A DNA stretch of 64,000 nucleotides from Sindora glabra (GCA_020226215.1 CM035227.1:105197732-105261731), one strand, 5' to 3'. Shown: positions 12,610-25,089, numbered from the stretch's first letter. Numbers and translations: made by a program. The notes: generated by a model not told the origin, from the letters alone.

Positions 12610-12990
12610 AAAACCGAAATGATTTATTTCCTTGTGCAAATACGTTGGCAAACGCGGTCAACACCTTATCATGTCGATCCAAATAGATGGGGACACGTTC
12701 CTTCTCAAGTTGTCGTGGTCCAGTGGCGTGGACCCATTATTTGCAATCATCATATACGAATCATGATTCAACCCATTCGTGGATTCAACGATTGAAGCTA
12801 GGCGGCAAAATTTTATTGGCTGGATGACAATTCCGAGGAAGTCCGGTCGGACCGGTCCACCTAAACGGCAAAGAGAAGGTCGGATATATATAATGGAAAA
12901 AATCCGTTGGGCACACTATAATACGGAAATTAGTATAGGCATAATATTAAAATGGAATTGTGAATGTGTTGAGAGTTAACATGCCTCATG
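12610..12990 (+). promoter_or_regulatory. GC-richer island with TATA-like box, orphan promoter candidate
   Basis: Base composition rises sharply relative to the neighbours. The segment contains the perfect palindrome ggaccggtcc next to ccggtcgg (about 12840-12860) and a TATA-like tatatataatgg at about 12886-12897. No gene follows it in the next 2 kb, and the overlapping short frames (12595-12979) show no family resemblance. It could be the left-over promoter of a lost gene or simply low-copy DNA. Confidence 0.25.
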
Positions 12991-15450
12991 GATTAAAGCC
13001 CCTAGTTGTAGGGATTGCTGTTGATAAGACCCCAAATTTATTAGAGTTTTCTACTCTTTATAATACAGATGCCGACTAAAATTTAGGTATAATCTTGATA
13101 AAAAGGATAGATTTATAAATCAATTTTATCTAGATTAATTGGGCATAATTTAATTAGTTCATGATCCGTTTATTAAATGAATTGCATCTATGTATAATCG
13201 TATTAAACTAAATGGATGTTGAGCCAACCAACCCCTATCACTAGACTAGATTAGAATATTGTAAAATTAAAAAAAAAAATCATATTATTTGTTCCTTAAC
13301 GAAGCAACATATAAATGTCAGTGTTGTATGTGCAACATATATGAAATGTTCGGTTTTTTGTTATAAACTAAATTTAGATTCTTTTTAACTTTTTTTTTGT
13401 TTGGGTAAAAGATTAGCGGAATTGATTCGATGTTCCCCGACTGAATATCATTGTAACCAGGCAATGATATCATTTTGGTGTGCTATGAATGGAAACATTG
13501 ATGCAAAGGAAGCAATCGATAAAACTGAATATTAGAAGTGCAAAATTATGCAAATAATCAAAAGAAATATATAAAAATGTTCAAAAAAAATTAATCTTTG
13601 TAAAGTCTTAAACAAGAAATATTACATTAAATGGATGCAAAGAGAGTGTGATTTGGAAACTATCCTCGTTCTTGATGAAATATCACTATAAAGATTGTAA
13701 AGAATTATAAAAAAGTTAATATATATAAAATCGATTAATAATGATAAATAAATAGAAATAGGAGAGTAACAATTTTGCTAACCATAGCCTTTACGGATAT
13801 GTATAAAAGTTATCAAATATCTAACATTTATTATTATATCCTATTTTCAAAGGAATTCTCGCATTAATTAAAAAGTTGACTCTCATTGTTTTCATAAAAT
13901 ATTTTTGAAAAACTATCTTTAAATGGGTTGTTCACCAACTCTTTTTAATATTTGTTTAGGAGTTTGCCAGATTGCTTTTGTTTTTTATAACTTAATACAT
14001 AGGCAATGACTATTGTTAATCAAAGACAATGAGAAACAAGAAATTTTCATATAAGAAGGAGAAATACTTATGATTTGTCATGTTCTAACATTACAATATA
14101 GAAAAAATAGGTAGATGAAAACCTTGGTTGAAGCCTTTGCTATTTTGGTTGAAGTGCCATCCAATATTCTTTAAAAAATTTATATTTTTCCTTTGCATTC
14201 AGAATTTTTTGAGAGCAACACGTAAAAGATTAGTAATGGTCATGACAATTCAACACCCCCATCAATTGCAATTTTTTATAATTAAAAATAGGTATTATTA
14301 AAGCATTTTATATATTAAAAATCATTCATTAAATTTATTACATTAATTATTAAAATATTATAAATTCATAAAATATATATGAATGAATAATTAATTTTTA
14401 ATTTTAGGATAAAAATATATATCGTTGATTACATAAGGGAGAATGAATTATAGATACCTTGGTATTTAATGTATGGAAGTATTTTCTAGAGGAAATAAAA
14501 GATTTCACTTTTTTATTTTACAAATTTTTCATATATTATCTTACTTATTTGTCAAAAATATATTTGTGTTTTATGATATAAAAGATTTTTTTCGCTTATA
14601 TTTAATATACTCTTTTTTCATTGTTTTCATACACGTTAGAATTATAAAATATTTCATATTTTCTTTAACCTATTTCACTAATAAAAGTTATTATATTAAA
14701 TACTGAAACAGTATAAATTTATAAATAAAAAAACCATCACCCGCATATGAAGTAAAAATGCAAATGATTAAAGAAATTCCTAATCAAGAAATACCATTTT
14801 TTATATAAGGTTTGAAATTAAATTTAAAAAAAATTTAAAAAATGTTTTCATATAAAATTAAAATCATCATATTTTTGACAATGTAGTGTAGCTTTTAATG
14901 CATCAATTATTAGTGAAAGTGATATTGATAATTATGTGTATTTGAAGTATTTAATAGATTCTTATTTCCTTGAAACTATAAGAGCGTATTGGTGACTATT
15001 AGATATTTAACCATATAATTAGTCTTTCCTTAGGTCAACTGTTAGCATTTGCCAGATATTAAACTAGTTTTCAAATTTGATTTTTGAAGTGTTCGATTCG
15101 TTTTATTCATAAATTAACTCAAAAAATTATATATTTTAAATAATTTATATAATTAATATATAGATATTATTTAAAATATATTCTTTTAATACTAGGATTG
15201 GAAATGATCCAAATCAATTCAAGAATGACTCATAATTCAATTCCACGTTAAGTCTAAAGAATTAAAGTCATTAACCAAATGAATCGAACCTAAATTCAAA
15301 TATTAAACTCATTTCATAAATTAGCCAAATTTAATTTTTTAATATATTCAAATCGTTTGGTTGATGAACCAATTCAAAAAATTATATATATTTTAAATAA
15401 TTTATATATTATTAGTATAACTAAGTAATTTATTGACAATATATCTAGTA
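12990..15450. other. AT-rich intergenic DNA with a diverged internal direct repeat
   Basis: No gene is recognisable. Two diverged copies of a segment containing caaaaaattatatat and tttaaataatttatat occur at about 15060-15180 and 15310-15420. The 77-codon plus-strand frame at 14473-14706 is rich in Phe, Ile and Tyr, as expected by chance in AT-rich DNA. Confidence 0.6.
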
Positions 15451-15451
15451 T

Positions 15452-16789
15452 CACTACAATAAAAAAAATTTTTAACGATGATATTTATCGCTACTAAAAA
15501 CTATTCGATCGTCGCAAAAGAAAAAATTGACGTTGAAAATATCATCGGTATAGTTCCGTACTTGAAAAGATCATTAGCGACGATAATTTATCATCGCTAA
15601 AAGTACGATCTTAAACTAATTTTAAATTTTAAAAAATTTTAAAATTTAATTTTTAACGGTGACATTTCTCATCACAAAGCAAAAAAGTCATAGTTGAAAA
15701 TAAATTTTTAACTTCAAAATCCATTGTTGCTTACATAGTCATAGGAGAGTAAGGGACCCCGGAGTTCAATATCCAGTGATCTTTATCGACAGCGCCGGTT
15801 ACGCTGGCCATGGCGGAATCATGGTAAAGCTCAAAGAACTTCTGGGGATAGAACTGCATGGCTTCCCCGACGCCAATCTGTTTGACGCCGGGCCACTTGA
15901 CTCTCGAGGCAGCTCCATCAACGACGGCGCCTTTGTTGTTATACTCTAAGAATTCGCAAGTCTCATGGTGAAGAGTACCCATCCATGACTGATAGCCATC
16001 GTGTTCGAAGATATCGTCAAACTAGGAATCCATAATCACAGTCCTTGCATATGCCCGCCATGGCTGTCCCATGTATGCCGGGATCTTCCGGGGTGCGGAT
16101 AGGAATTCTTGATCGGCCATGAAATGGCAATTCTGCATGACGAGAGCGGCGGTTTGGTCGGCCTTTTCACGGCCGCTGGCGAGGACGACGCATTGTTGAT
16201 TGTCCAAGGCTTTTCTGAGGACGAGCTTGCAGCCCTGGAAGACGGCGGCGGCGGCGGCGGAGCCGAAGACGAAGTCGATGGTACCCGTAATGGTGCAATC
16301 GTGGTAGAACTGGGGGTTGCTCATGGCATAGAGGGTGTCTCGGTATCCATCGAAGTGGCAGTTGTAGAAGACGGCGTAATCTGCTGTTACTCTGACTGCC
16401 ACGGCTTGGTGTTTGGTGGGTCCTGCTGTGTTCTCGAATCCAACGTCTTTGGGGGTGAAGTACTTTGCATTCACACCTGCCATCAATAACAGCTCCCAAT
16501 CAATCGTGTATATATACACACATAAAAACAAAAAGGGGGCCTTCAGCGGATACAGTATCCTTGCTGAAAATTTTGTATTTTCAATGACGATAAGTCAAAT
16601 TTTTTCGTCAAATTTTTTTTAATTTTATTATCGTTAAAAGCGTAATTCCTTTCCGCCTAATTTTTTAATTCTTTCTAAAAAGTCACGTTATTTTTATCGA
16701 TGACATTATCGTCGAAAATACTTTTAGCAACGATCGAATTTTTATTACCATTAAAAATATCGTTATTGTTATTCCTTATTCTCGTAGTG
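15452..16789. mobile_element. CACTA (En/Spm) element, 1338 bp, carrying a gene fragment
   Basis: The left terminus is cactacaataaaaaaaa. The right terminus is ttattctcgtagtg, which read inward is cactacgagaataa, so both ends start with the diagnostic CACTA. The flanking trinucleotides are identical (tat at 15449-15451 and tat at 16790-16792), matching the 3-bp target duplication of this superfamily. Both subterminal regions carry repeated short motifs of the agcgacgataa / cgatcgtcgc type (15470-15660 and 16580-16760), as expected for transposase-binding subterminal repeats. The interior has no transposase. Instead it holds about 750 bp of pectinesterase sequence in antisense to the left end. 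The structure is that of a non-autonomous element that captured host DNA. Confidence 0.88.
15731..16480 (-). pseudogene. Captured pectinesterase (pectin methylesterase) catalytic-domain fragment
   Basis: Active pectinesterases (EC 3.1.1.11) remove methyl groups from cell-wall homogalacturonan. The translated fragment covers most of the catalytic beta-helix domain: GVNAKYFTPKDVGFENTAGP, GPTKHQAVAVR, YRDTLY, GTIDFVFGSA, GQPWRAYARTVIMDS, then GYQSWMGTLHHETCEF and WILNSGVPYSP near the C-terminus. The catalytic Asp of DFVFG and the Arg of GQPWR are present. The family's YQDTL is YRDTL here, so the oxyanion-hole Gln is lost. A TAG stop at about 16020-16022 interrupts the frame after VIMDS; coding sequence continues in the same frame to the stop at 15731. 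The start Met, signal peptide and N-terminal part are absent. The sequence just upstream (gatggcag at the 5' edge) looks like an intron end, suggesting capture of genomic DNA rather than cDNA. A run of five Ala after FVFGS reflects a short GCC expansion. It lies wholly inside the CACTA element. Confidence 0.85.
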
Positions 16790-16792
16790 TAT

Positions 16793-17028
16793 AAAATTTG
16801 AAAATAAAAATGATATATTACTATGCAATTATACTGTACATTTCAATCCTTTTATTGCATTGAATATAGGCTAGCTATAATAAAAGCAATATGCTAAATA
16901 TTGGTACTTTTTTTGGTAGATTACAAGAGCTCAAGCCTAACATGTTATGTATGAGTTATGGACCTTCCTAAGTTATTAATTTGCAAGCACATTTTTAATG
17001 GGCTAGATTTTTATACTTATATATTTTG
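16793..17028. other. Short intergenic spacer between transposons
   Basis: AT-rich spacer without recognised features. Confidence 0.5.
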
Positions 17029-18395
17029 TTAGGATGTATATATTAAGGAGAGAGTTTTAATATTAATTTGTCATGTGTCTCATTATTAATAGCAATTTAT
17101 TAGTTAATCAATCCTCTTTCTTATTTTAATTCTTACAATAATAATTGACATTAATAATTATTTAATTATTCTTAATTTTGTATTAAAAATAAAATACGAA
17201 GATTTTGATATTTCATAAAAAATAAGGTGGCATATTTTTACTAAGGGATAGTATTAAAAATGTTATAATAATATAAATGAGATTTAAACTCATTATTTAC
17301 ACGTAATGTATTTGAAGTGAAATTTTATAACATAATATTAACATAAAAATTAAAAATTGTGAAGTATAAATATTATAAAAATTAAGAAAATGAAAAAAAG
17401 AAGAATAGAACTATTCAAAGTACAATATATAATTATAATTTGAAAATCCACTTAATCAAATTTACGTGTTTAATTATTAATTGGTGATAATTTATTATTT
17501 TCGTAAGTCTCTCCCTGCCCACTTTTGATGGAATAAATATGTCAAATATATAAGAATCTAACTTTGAATAATTTCAGTGGAGTACGAGATGAATTTGCTG
17601 AGCCATTAAGAATTAAAATTCTATTATTTTAAGCTAAAGATATTAAATGTTATTTCTATATATATTACCAATGAGCTTTGAACTGCTTTTTTCCCTCTAT
17701 ATTATTTCGTTTATATAAATTTGATTTTTTTTTTTTCAGTGGAATATAACTGTCTTAGAAGAGAAAATAGTAAAACGAGGAAAACAGATAAAGGTAAAAT
17801 ATTGATACATTTTCATCTTTTCTTTGGAATTAAATTAAACCCATGTAAACTTGTCCCAAAAAAAAAAATCATGTCAACTTGATTGCAACACACATATACA
17901 CTTGATCTAAGCCAAAAGACAAATTAATTCTCAAGTTCTTAACAAGAAAAGGAAGAAGCCGAGTTTTTTTTAATTAAATACATTTTCATATTATAATTAT
18001 ATATTGTATTTTGAATAATTCCTGAGTTAGATTCGTGTTTTTATTTTCTTATAATTTTTTAATATTTATAATTCATAAAATTTTAATTTCTATGTTAATA
18101 TCGTGTTATAAAACTCCACCTCAAATACATTACGTGTAAATAACGAGCTTAAATTTCATTTACATTAATATAGTGTTTTTTATATTATCGTTAAGTAAAA
18201 ATATGCCATCCTAATTTTTTATGAAAGACCAAAATATTTTCACATTATTTTTATTATAAAATTAAAAATAATTAAAAAATTATTAATATCAATTATTACT
18301 ATGAAGGATAGAATAGGAGAGAGAATTAATTACTTAATTATTTATTGTTGAAAGTAAGATAGATGACAAGTTAATATTAAAATTCCATCCTAATC
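17029..18395. repeat. Long inverted repeat, arms ~340-360 bp, spacer ~620 bp
   Basis: The left arm (about 17029-17395) and right arm (about 18020-18395) are imperfect reverse complements. Shared landmarks include tttacacgtaatgtatttga, ggtggcatatttttact and aataattgacattaata with their inverses. The outermost bases are gttaggatg on the left and catcctaat on the right. No matching target duplication was found. It may be a transposon with very long terminal repeats or a foldback element. A transcript through it would form a long hairpin. Confidence 0.75.
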
Positions 18396-18491
18396 ATATA
18401 TATCTTTAAAAAGTACATGGGTATAGACTCAATAGAAGTCTAATCCATTTGTAATGAACTAATTCATGGAAGGCACATTTTTATTTAAGTT

Positions 18492-19257
18492 AAAGGTGAT
18501 ATTTGACAAACAACTTTTAAGGTAGCTTTTGACTGTAATTTTTGGCTGTTTTACTAAGTTTGATTAGTTAATAGTTGCAATAGACGTTTGGTAATCATCT
18601 TTTTGCAATAGTTAATGGCTTTGAATCAATTAATTTGCAAAACGTTATAATTCCCCACATTTTCAAATAACTGGTGATTAAATAACTGAAATGCCCCAAT
18701 AACAAATGACAAAAAATTGATTTCCATCTATTTGCCTCCCCAGTTTCCTATCAACAATAAACGATAAAAAGTTTTTACATGACCTTAAATTTGTAGTACT
18801 TCTCCCTGCTTCTATTTCTTCACCCTTTGTTTATCCAGCCACTTGGTGTTCTACATATGCGTCTGCTTTTGAAATTAAATAATTATAGATATTAATTTTT
18901 TATTAATAAATTTATTTATTATAAAAATTATATTAATTTAATTTTAAAAAAATATTTAATATATGATAATTTATAATATTATATTATTTATAAGAAAATT
19001 TAATTTATCAAATAATATATAGAACCTAAAATATTAAAATAAAAAATATTTAAATAATTCATAAAATATGTTTATATTTTTATATATTATTTTATACACA
19101 AATAACTCATCATAAACAATTAATTTTACTAAATCTTCTTATTTAAATAACTAATATAATTAGTTAGTAAAATAAAAAATACAATTAATTATCAGCTACT
19201 TACTACGCATATCACCTAATTGCCAAATAATGTATATCACTTTATTGCCAAACAAGG
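18492..19257. mobile_element. hAT-type MITE, 766 bp
   Basis: The left end aaaggtgatatttgacaaac and the right end read inward (ccttgtttggcaataaag) are imperfect terminal inverted repeats. The flanks are tttaagtt (18484-18491) and tttaagtg (19258-19265), 7 of 8 identical, matching the 8-bp duplication of hAT elements. The interior from about 18890 to 19200 is homologous to the element at 11993-12609. There is no transposase, so it depends on an enzyme supplied elsewhere. Confidence 0.72.
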
Positions 19258-19259
19258 TT

Positions 19260-22200
19260 TAAGTGTTGAAATTTAGAAGCCACTAGAGCCAATCTCTTGT
19301 ACGGTGCCGTCATTGTCTCTTGAATTTCATCTTCTTCACGATGAACTACCGGCACGCAAGAGCATTAAGGTTTTTCCCTTGCATTAGGTTTTTCTCTCTC
19401 ATTGTTCATTATATCTCTACTCAATCTAACCTTTGGCTTGTATTGATTGCGGAATTTAGTTCTCTGCTTTAGATCTCAATGGACGCAAATCAAATGGAAA
19501 TGTAACCGGTTCATTTTCTTGAAAAAAATTATCAAATAAATTTTAGAAAGAAATAAATATAATTTTTTTTTCGTTTGAAATTGAAGTTTTTAATAAAAAA
19601 TAGAATTCAAAATAAAAATTATGTTCTCATAGAACAATGTCAAAAGAAAAAGGAGATGATAGAAATCCAAATCAAATATACAGCAGTTGCCACTGTTTGT
19701 CGCCTTCTTCGTGATTCTAACAGCATAACTCGATTGAAAACGGGCCAAGTTACGAATTGAACCATTTTACCCAGGCCGACCCATAACCAATTTGAACCAT
19801 ATCCACTCCTATTCAGATTCGGTTTGACGTAATTAATTAATAGTTGAATGTAACTAATTGAAAATTATACAATAATATAAAAAAATATAATAATAGAAAT
19901 AAATATATCAATTAAATTGATTCATATTTATTTTGATATTAAATTATATTAATATAATTAAAATATTTAAAATAAAAATATAATTATCCAAATCTTAATT
20001 AATTATATTTATAATATTATATATTTTTATTTTATTTATTTATTATCTGAGTTATAATATAATAAAATAAAATTTAATTAATCATATTTTATAACATCAT
20101 ATATGTATTTATTTATTTATTTCTTATTTATATTGAATTAATGAAAATATATCAAATATTTATTTGCATAATTAAAATATATGTTATCATCTAAATTAGT
20201 TGATATTTATTTTTTGTTTCCATCATTTTGCAACTTCTTAATAATGGTCGTGGTTCCATTAAAAGTTTAGCTTACGAATCATGTTTTAGATAGCTTGATC
20301 TCTTAACAACTTAGATGTTTTACTATTAAATTATATTTAATATATTAAAATTTATACTTTTAATATTAATTTACTTGTATTGAGATTTAAAAAAAAATTA
20401 ACATTAAAATATTCAATCTCTTAAGAAATTGACTCCCTATAGCATTGCTCTTGACTTATAAAAGTTAATTAATTAAACTTCTTCAAACACAATTAACATT
20501 TAAAAGATAAATTTAAATTTGGTTTACTATCGATATAAATTAACTTTATGTTACCACTCATTTATATATGTTACTATGTCAATAAAAAAGTCTTATCACG
20601 ATTAGAGTTTTAATGACATATCTTCTTGTTATACCCCTAAGATTATAAAATTTTATTTTTAATTCCTAAAATGGTAATCCAATTAAAATTTTGATGTGAA
20701 AAAGTTGTTGATTGGCTTAAAGTAGATAATCAATGATAGAATATAGGATCTGAATATAAAGATAAGTATAAATAAATCAAGTACAATTTTGTATGAACTT
20801 AGAATTACAATAAAAAATGTGGAAGAAATACAAGAAATTGTTTTTCAAATTTATCGCTAACAAACTCTATAATTACATTTATATTTCTAGTGGATTTAAT
20901 AATTAGAGGGCCACCTTCTTTCCTTATTTTCTTCTCCATGGCTGAAGCCTTCTTTCATCATAACACAAATTTCAAACCTTATACTTTAATCTCTTTATTC
21001 TTGGTTAATTGGAGTTGAAGATTATAAACAATTGTCCTCAAACTTTCCATCAAGTCTTTGCCATCAAAGTATCATCTTAAAACAAGTTAGATTTGTTTCA
21101 ATAGAATAAGAAAAAAAAGTAAGAAATTTCAACTAATAACTTGATTTTTGGTGTAATAGGACCAGAGACTTATTCAAGTTCATTTCATCTCTTTTTCTTA
21201 TTGAATTGAGGTAAGTAAATAATTTACTTGAAATTAAATAAATACATAGGTTTTGTTTGAAATTTTGGAATAGTGTCATGAACTTTATAATTCAAGGTAG
21301 AATGTTGCTATGTGAGCTAAATGAATGTTGATTAAGTTGTATTTGTTAAATAAAAGGAAGCATATTGATGTATTGTTGATGCATGTTACAATAGATGATG
21401 AAGCAAAGTGGGTTTTTGTAATTCCTTGAGCAATTTCTAGAAATTCCAGATGAGTACTCAAGTACTATCTTGTAAACTATATAAACAAGGCAATAGTTAA
21501 GTATCAAACTCGAGTACTGAAGGCTCCTAACTTACTACTTCTAAATACTCAAGGTATTAGAGTATTGGCCTTGAAATAGCCAATGATCAAGTCATGCACT
21601 TAAGTAACCTATCCTTTGCTTATCAATCTTCAAGAGCCTAAATAAAGTGACATCAATAGCTATTAAGACATGCAAAGATTGAAGTTATTTGAACTAAAAA
21701 TAAGGTATATGTCTTAATCATGTGATTGATTTTGTCACAATTGATTTTATTTCATGTATGATATAATTATAAATGGTTGAAATATGAAATTAGATAATTA
21801 TATCAAGGATCAAACTTATCTGGTGGCCTAGATCTGCTGATCTGCATAATACTATACAAGTTAAATGAAATCTAACAAATTTTAGATTGTGGTGTGTCAT
21901 AATTTGGTGTATTGTAGTCTAGACTTTATATCAAAATAATGAATCTAATTGAATGTACTAGATTTGAAAGTATTATGATTGGTAAATGAGGAAAGGGATA
22001 AAGTTAAGATTATAATCGATATCTAAAGGGACAAGATTAAGATCATGATTGATGTCATGAGTTACAAGGCAAACCTATTACTAATAATTGTATGTTGTGT
22101 ATTGTGCTTGCTTGTTGTTCATGATAAATAAGTTTACTTGATATGATAAGAAAAAGCACACAATTATACAGTATATATTTATATATACTACTTGTTAAGT

Positions 22201-23885
22201 AAATTATCTATTTATTAGGATTTCGAATCTCATAGTTTTTCTTTAAAATATTTTCATGTGATTAGAGTGAGGCTCCATAACTACCACCTACAATCCAAGA
22301 ATAGTATTATAATATATGCATCCATAGTTGGAAGTTAAAAAGATAGAATAGGTGTTTAGAGAGTTCTTTTAGGAAAACTTGTAAATATTAAATATGTATT
22401 ATCTAATCTTTGATGTAAACATTATTTTAATAGGTGTAAATATAGTAATTTTTATTTAAATAAAGCAGTTGCAGATAACTTCTTTGCCATTATGCAATGA
22501 TACTAGATTGGGATTAGTAAGGTTAGTAGTTACTAATAATGGGAATCATGATCATATTTAGGTGGGTGATGACACTTTTTCTCATCCACTAATAGTGTAA
22601 AAGTTTTACACTAGCAATGTATCAAATTTAAATTCTTTAAATATTTGCTTATTAGATTTAAATATAACCTAGTATCAATGTAAATTAACTTTACATTATT
22701 ACCCCTATGTGTTGCCATGTTAAATAGAAAAATTGTTAAAACTCTTTTATTATTATTAAGAAATTTTAATTACTATTAATTTTTTATTTTCACATTTTTT
22801 AGGTTTATTAGGTCACTGGTTAACCAATAAATTATTGATTTAGCTGCTTATAATATAAAATTTTAAAATAATAAAAAATACATATTCAATAAGTAAAATA
22901 ATAATATGTTTACATTATGATTTATCAAAACATAATAATTAGAAGAAAATAACTTGAAGTTACACAAAATCTCATATTCAAATAAATTAGGATTTTCTCT
23001 TAAAGATTAACAATATAATATAATATAATATAATATAATGATTCAACTGAATTACTAAAAGTCATCAGTTGAACTGATTTTCCCTTGCAAAATTAGTTTG
23101 ATAGTGCAACCCAAATTGAACTAGCCCCTAATTCACCAATTTACTAATTCAATTGATTAGGTTGGTCTGAGTTTGATAACTATATAAAAAAATGTATACT
23201 TAAATTTAATAGCACTAACAAAAATACCTATTATTTATGAATAAAGTATCCAATTTTTTCTTTCATAAGGGTGCCTAGAAAGTAGTTTATAGACCAAATG
23301 AATTGGTTGAAGAACTTTATGTGAACCGAACTAAAAAAAATTAGGCTTGTTAAAAAACAAACTTAAATGACTTTAATTTGACAAGCTACGAATCAAAATA
23401 GATCGGGCTGGTTTACTAACTTAAATGGGTTTGAATTACTTTTTTTAATTTTATATTTAATAATTTAAATATCATTTGTGTCTAACAAAAGTAATTTACT
23501 AATTATTTTTAAACCATAACTTAATATAAATTATAATCCAATCATCAAAAAATTAAATTTAATTACTCAAAATAATTAAACATAACAAAAAATGATAAAC
23601 TTAATTAATATAAAAAATTTTAAAATATTAAAAATAAAATAAAAATATAATAAATAATAAAAATATAAATATAAAAATAAAAAGTGAGCTGACTCATAGA
23701 TCGATCCAATCCATTTTGACCACTCAAAATAAACCATTGAGAATGCTTGCCTAAATAGATCAAGTTTGCATGGACTTTAACTCAATCCAAACCATTCCTT
23801 AAGCATTCCTATTCATAATCATGCTTGTTTGATTAAGAGAAGTAGCAAAGTTTATTGTTTAATAAAGCAATAATATGTATTAAAA
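19260..23885. other. AT-rich intergenic DNA, repeat remnants, no gene recognised
   Basis: The region 19870-20200 is extremely AT-rich. Two related segments around attaactttaTgttac (about 20515-20620) and attaactttacattatt (about 22640-22770) are diverged direct repeats. The block 20625-22450, beginning tgttataccccta, reads like noncoding retrotransposon LTR sequence, but I could not find its other end. A (taata)n microsatellite occupies about 23011-23039. No coding frame is convincing. Confidence 0.5.
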
Positions 23886-23889
23886 TTTT

Positions 23890-24849
23890 AGAAAAATACA
23901 ATTTATCCTCTTAAACTTTAACCAAGTGATAAAATGGTATGTAAATTTTAAAATTTTATATTTTACCCTCCTGAGCTTTAACTAAGTAGCAAAAATAGTA
24001 TATAAATTTTAAAAATATTACACTTTATGTCTTAAACTTTTAGAAAAGGTAAAATCATTAACTTTGAGAAAAAAAATTAGACCTCTATAGACTTGATTAT
24101 TTTGATAGTATATAAGGTGAGTCATCCAAAAATCATGAAAATATTGTAATAGTTGTTGAAAGTTAAAGAATACATAATGTTAAAATTCGATTCACTTGTA
24201 TTTAATAAAATTTTCTTTTTAAAATGTCTTGAAAATTCATATTTGTAAAAGTCTAATAAACTTTATTTAATTTATAGATTTAAAAGTCAAATTACTTGAT
24301 TGATGCAATTTAAGAACATTATAAAATTTTTTGTTTAAATTGTTCATGTAAATTATTATTTGAAAGATTAGTGTATAAATTAAAATTTTTGATCTAGTGG
24401 AGGTATAATGAATTTAAGATCAAATATTTGATTTATTTTACACAATTTTCAAAAGTTGAGCAAGTTAGTATTGTTAAAATAAATTATGTAATTAAAGAAA
24501 AATATTATCCCAAATTTTAAAAATAATTTTAAATCTTAATATCTCAGCTTTTCATTGATTTTCATGGAAAATTTGTCACCAAACTTGATTTTTTTTTATT
24601 TATCTAAAGTAAAGAGTGATTTGATGGAGTAAAAAAAAGTAAGATCAACAAATGTTATCATTATATTTGACTTAAAATTAATAATTTCACTTTTTTCTAA
24701 AATTTTAAGGGATTTGTAAGATTTTAATATTTATGTATCTTTTTTATCATTTATTCAAAATTCAAAGAGGTAAAATGTAAGATTTTTAAAATTTATATAT
24801 TATTTTTATTACTCAGTCAAATTTTAAAGAAGTATATTGTATTTTCCCC
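23890..24849. mobile_element. Non-autonomous Mutator-like element, 960 bp
   Basis: Perfect 9-bp target duplications, taaaatttt, lie at 23881-23889 and 24850-24858. The left terminus agaaaaatacaatttatcc and the right terminus read inward (ggggaaaatacaatatac) begin long terminal inverted repeats of about 165 bp. Each repeat contains internal, roughly 56-bp sub-repeats built around cttaaactttaac..agtgataaaa and tgtaaattttaaaa. There is no transposase. The terminal motif aaaatacaat resembles the aaaatacatt start of the element at 3054-4442, so the two may be distantly related. Confidence 0.8.
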
Positions 24850-25089
24850 TAAAATTTTCCTAAAATAAGAAATGGGAAAAGCAAGAAAAAGAAAACCGTG
24901 CAAAATGGTTCTAAAGTTTATTTATTATAACTTAGGGAAAAACACACAATCAATTTATCTATTTATTTTTGTATTATTAAAACAATGTTTGGTCCATATC
25001 ACATGTCGTCTTCATATGCGTCGTCTTGCCACATGACATCACGAAGTGCAATTTTTTTTGTCGATTTTAACTCGATCATACTTAAAAAA

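Noticed and set aside
12595..12979. Two overlapping 66-codon plus-strand frames
   Set aside because: No recognisable motif, no splice context and different reading frames; they simply reflect the local rise in GC content.
16109..16489. 126-codon plus-strand frame rich in Gly, Glu and Val
   Set aside because: It is the antisense shadow of the captured pectinesterase frame, which has recognisable motifs on the minus strand.
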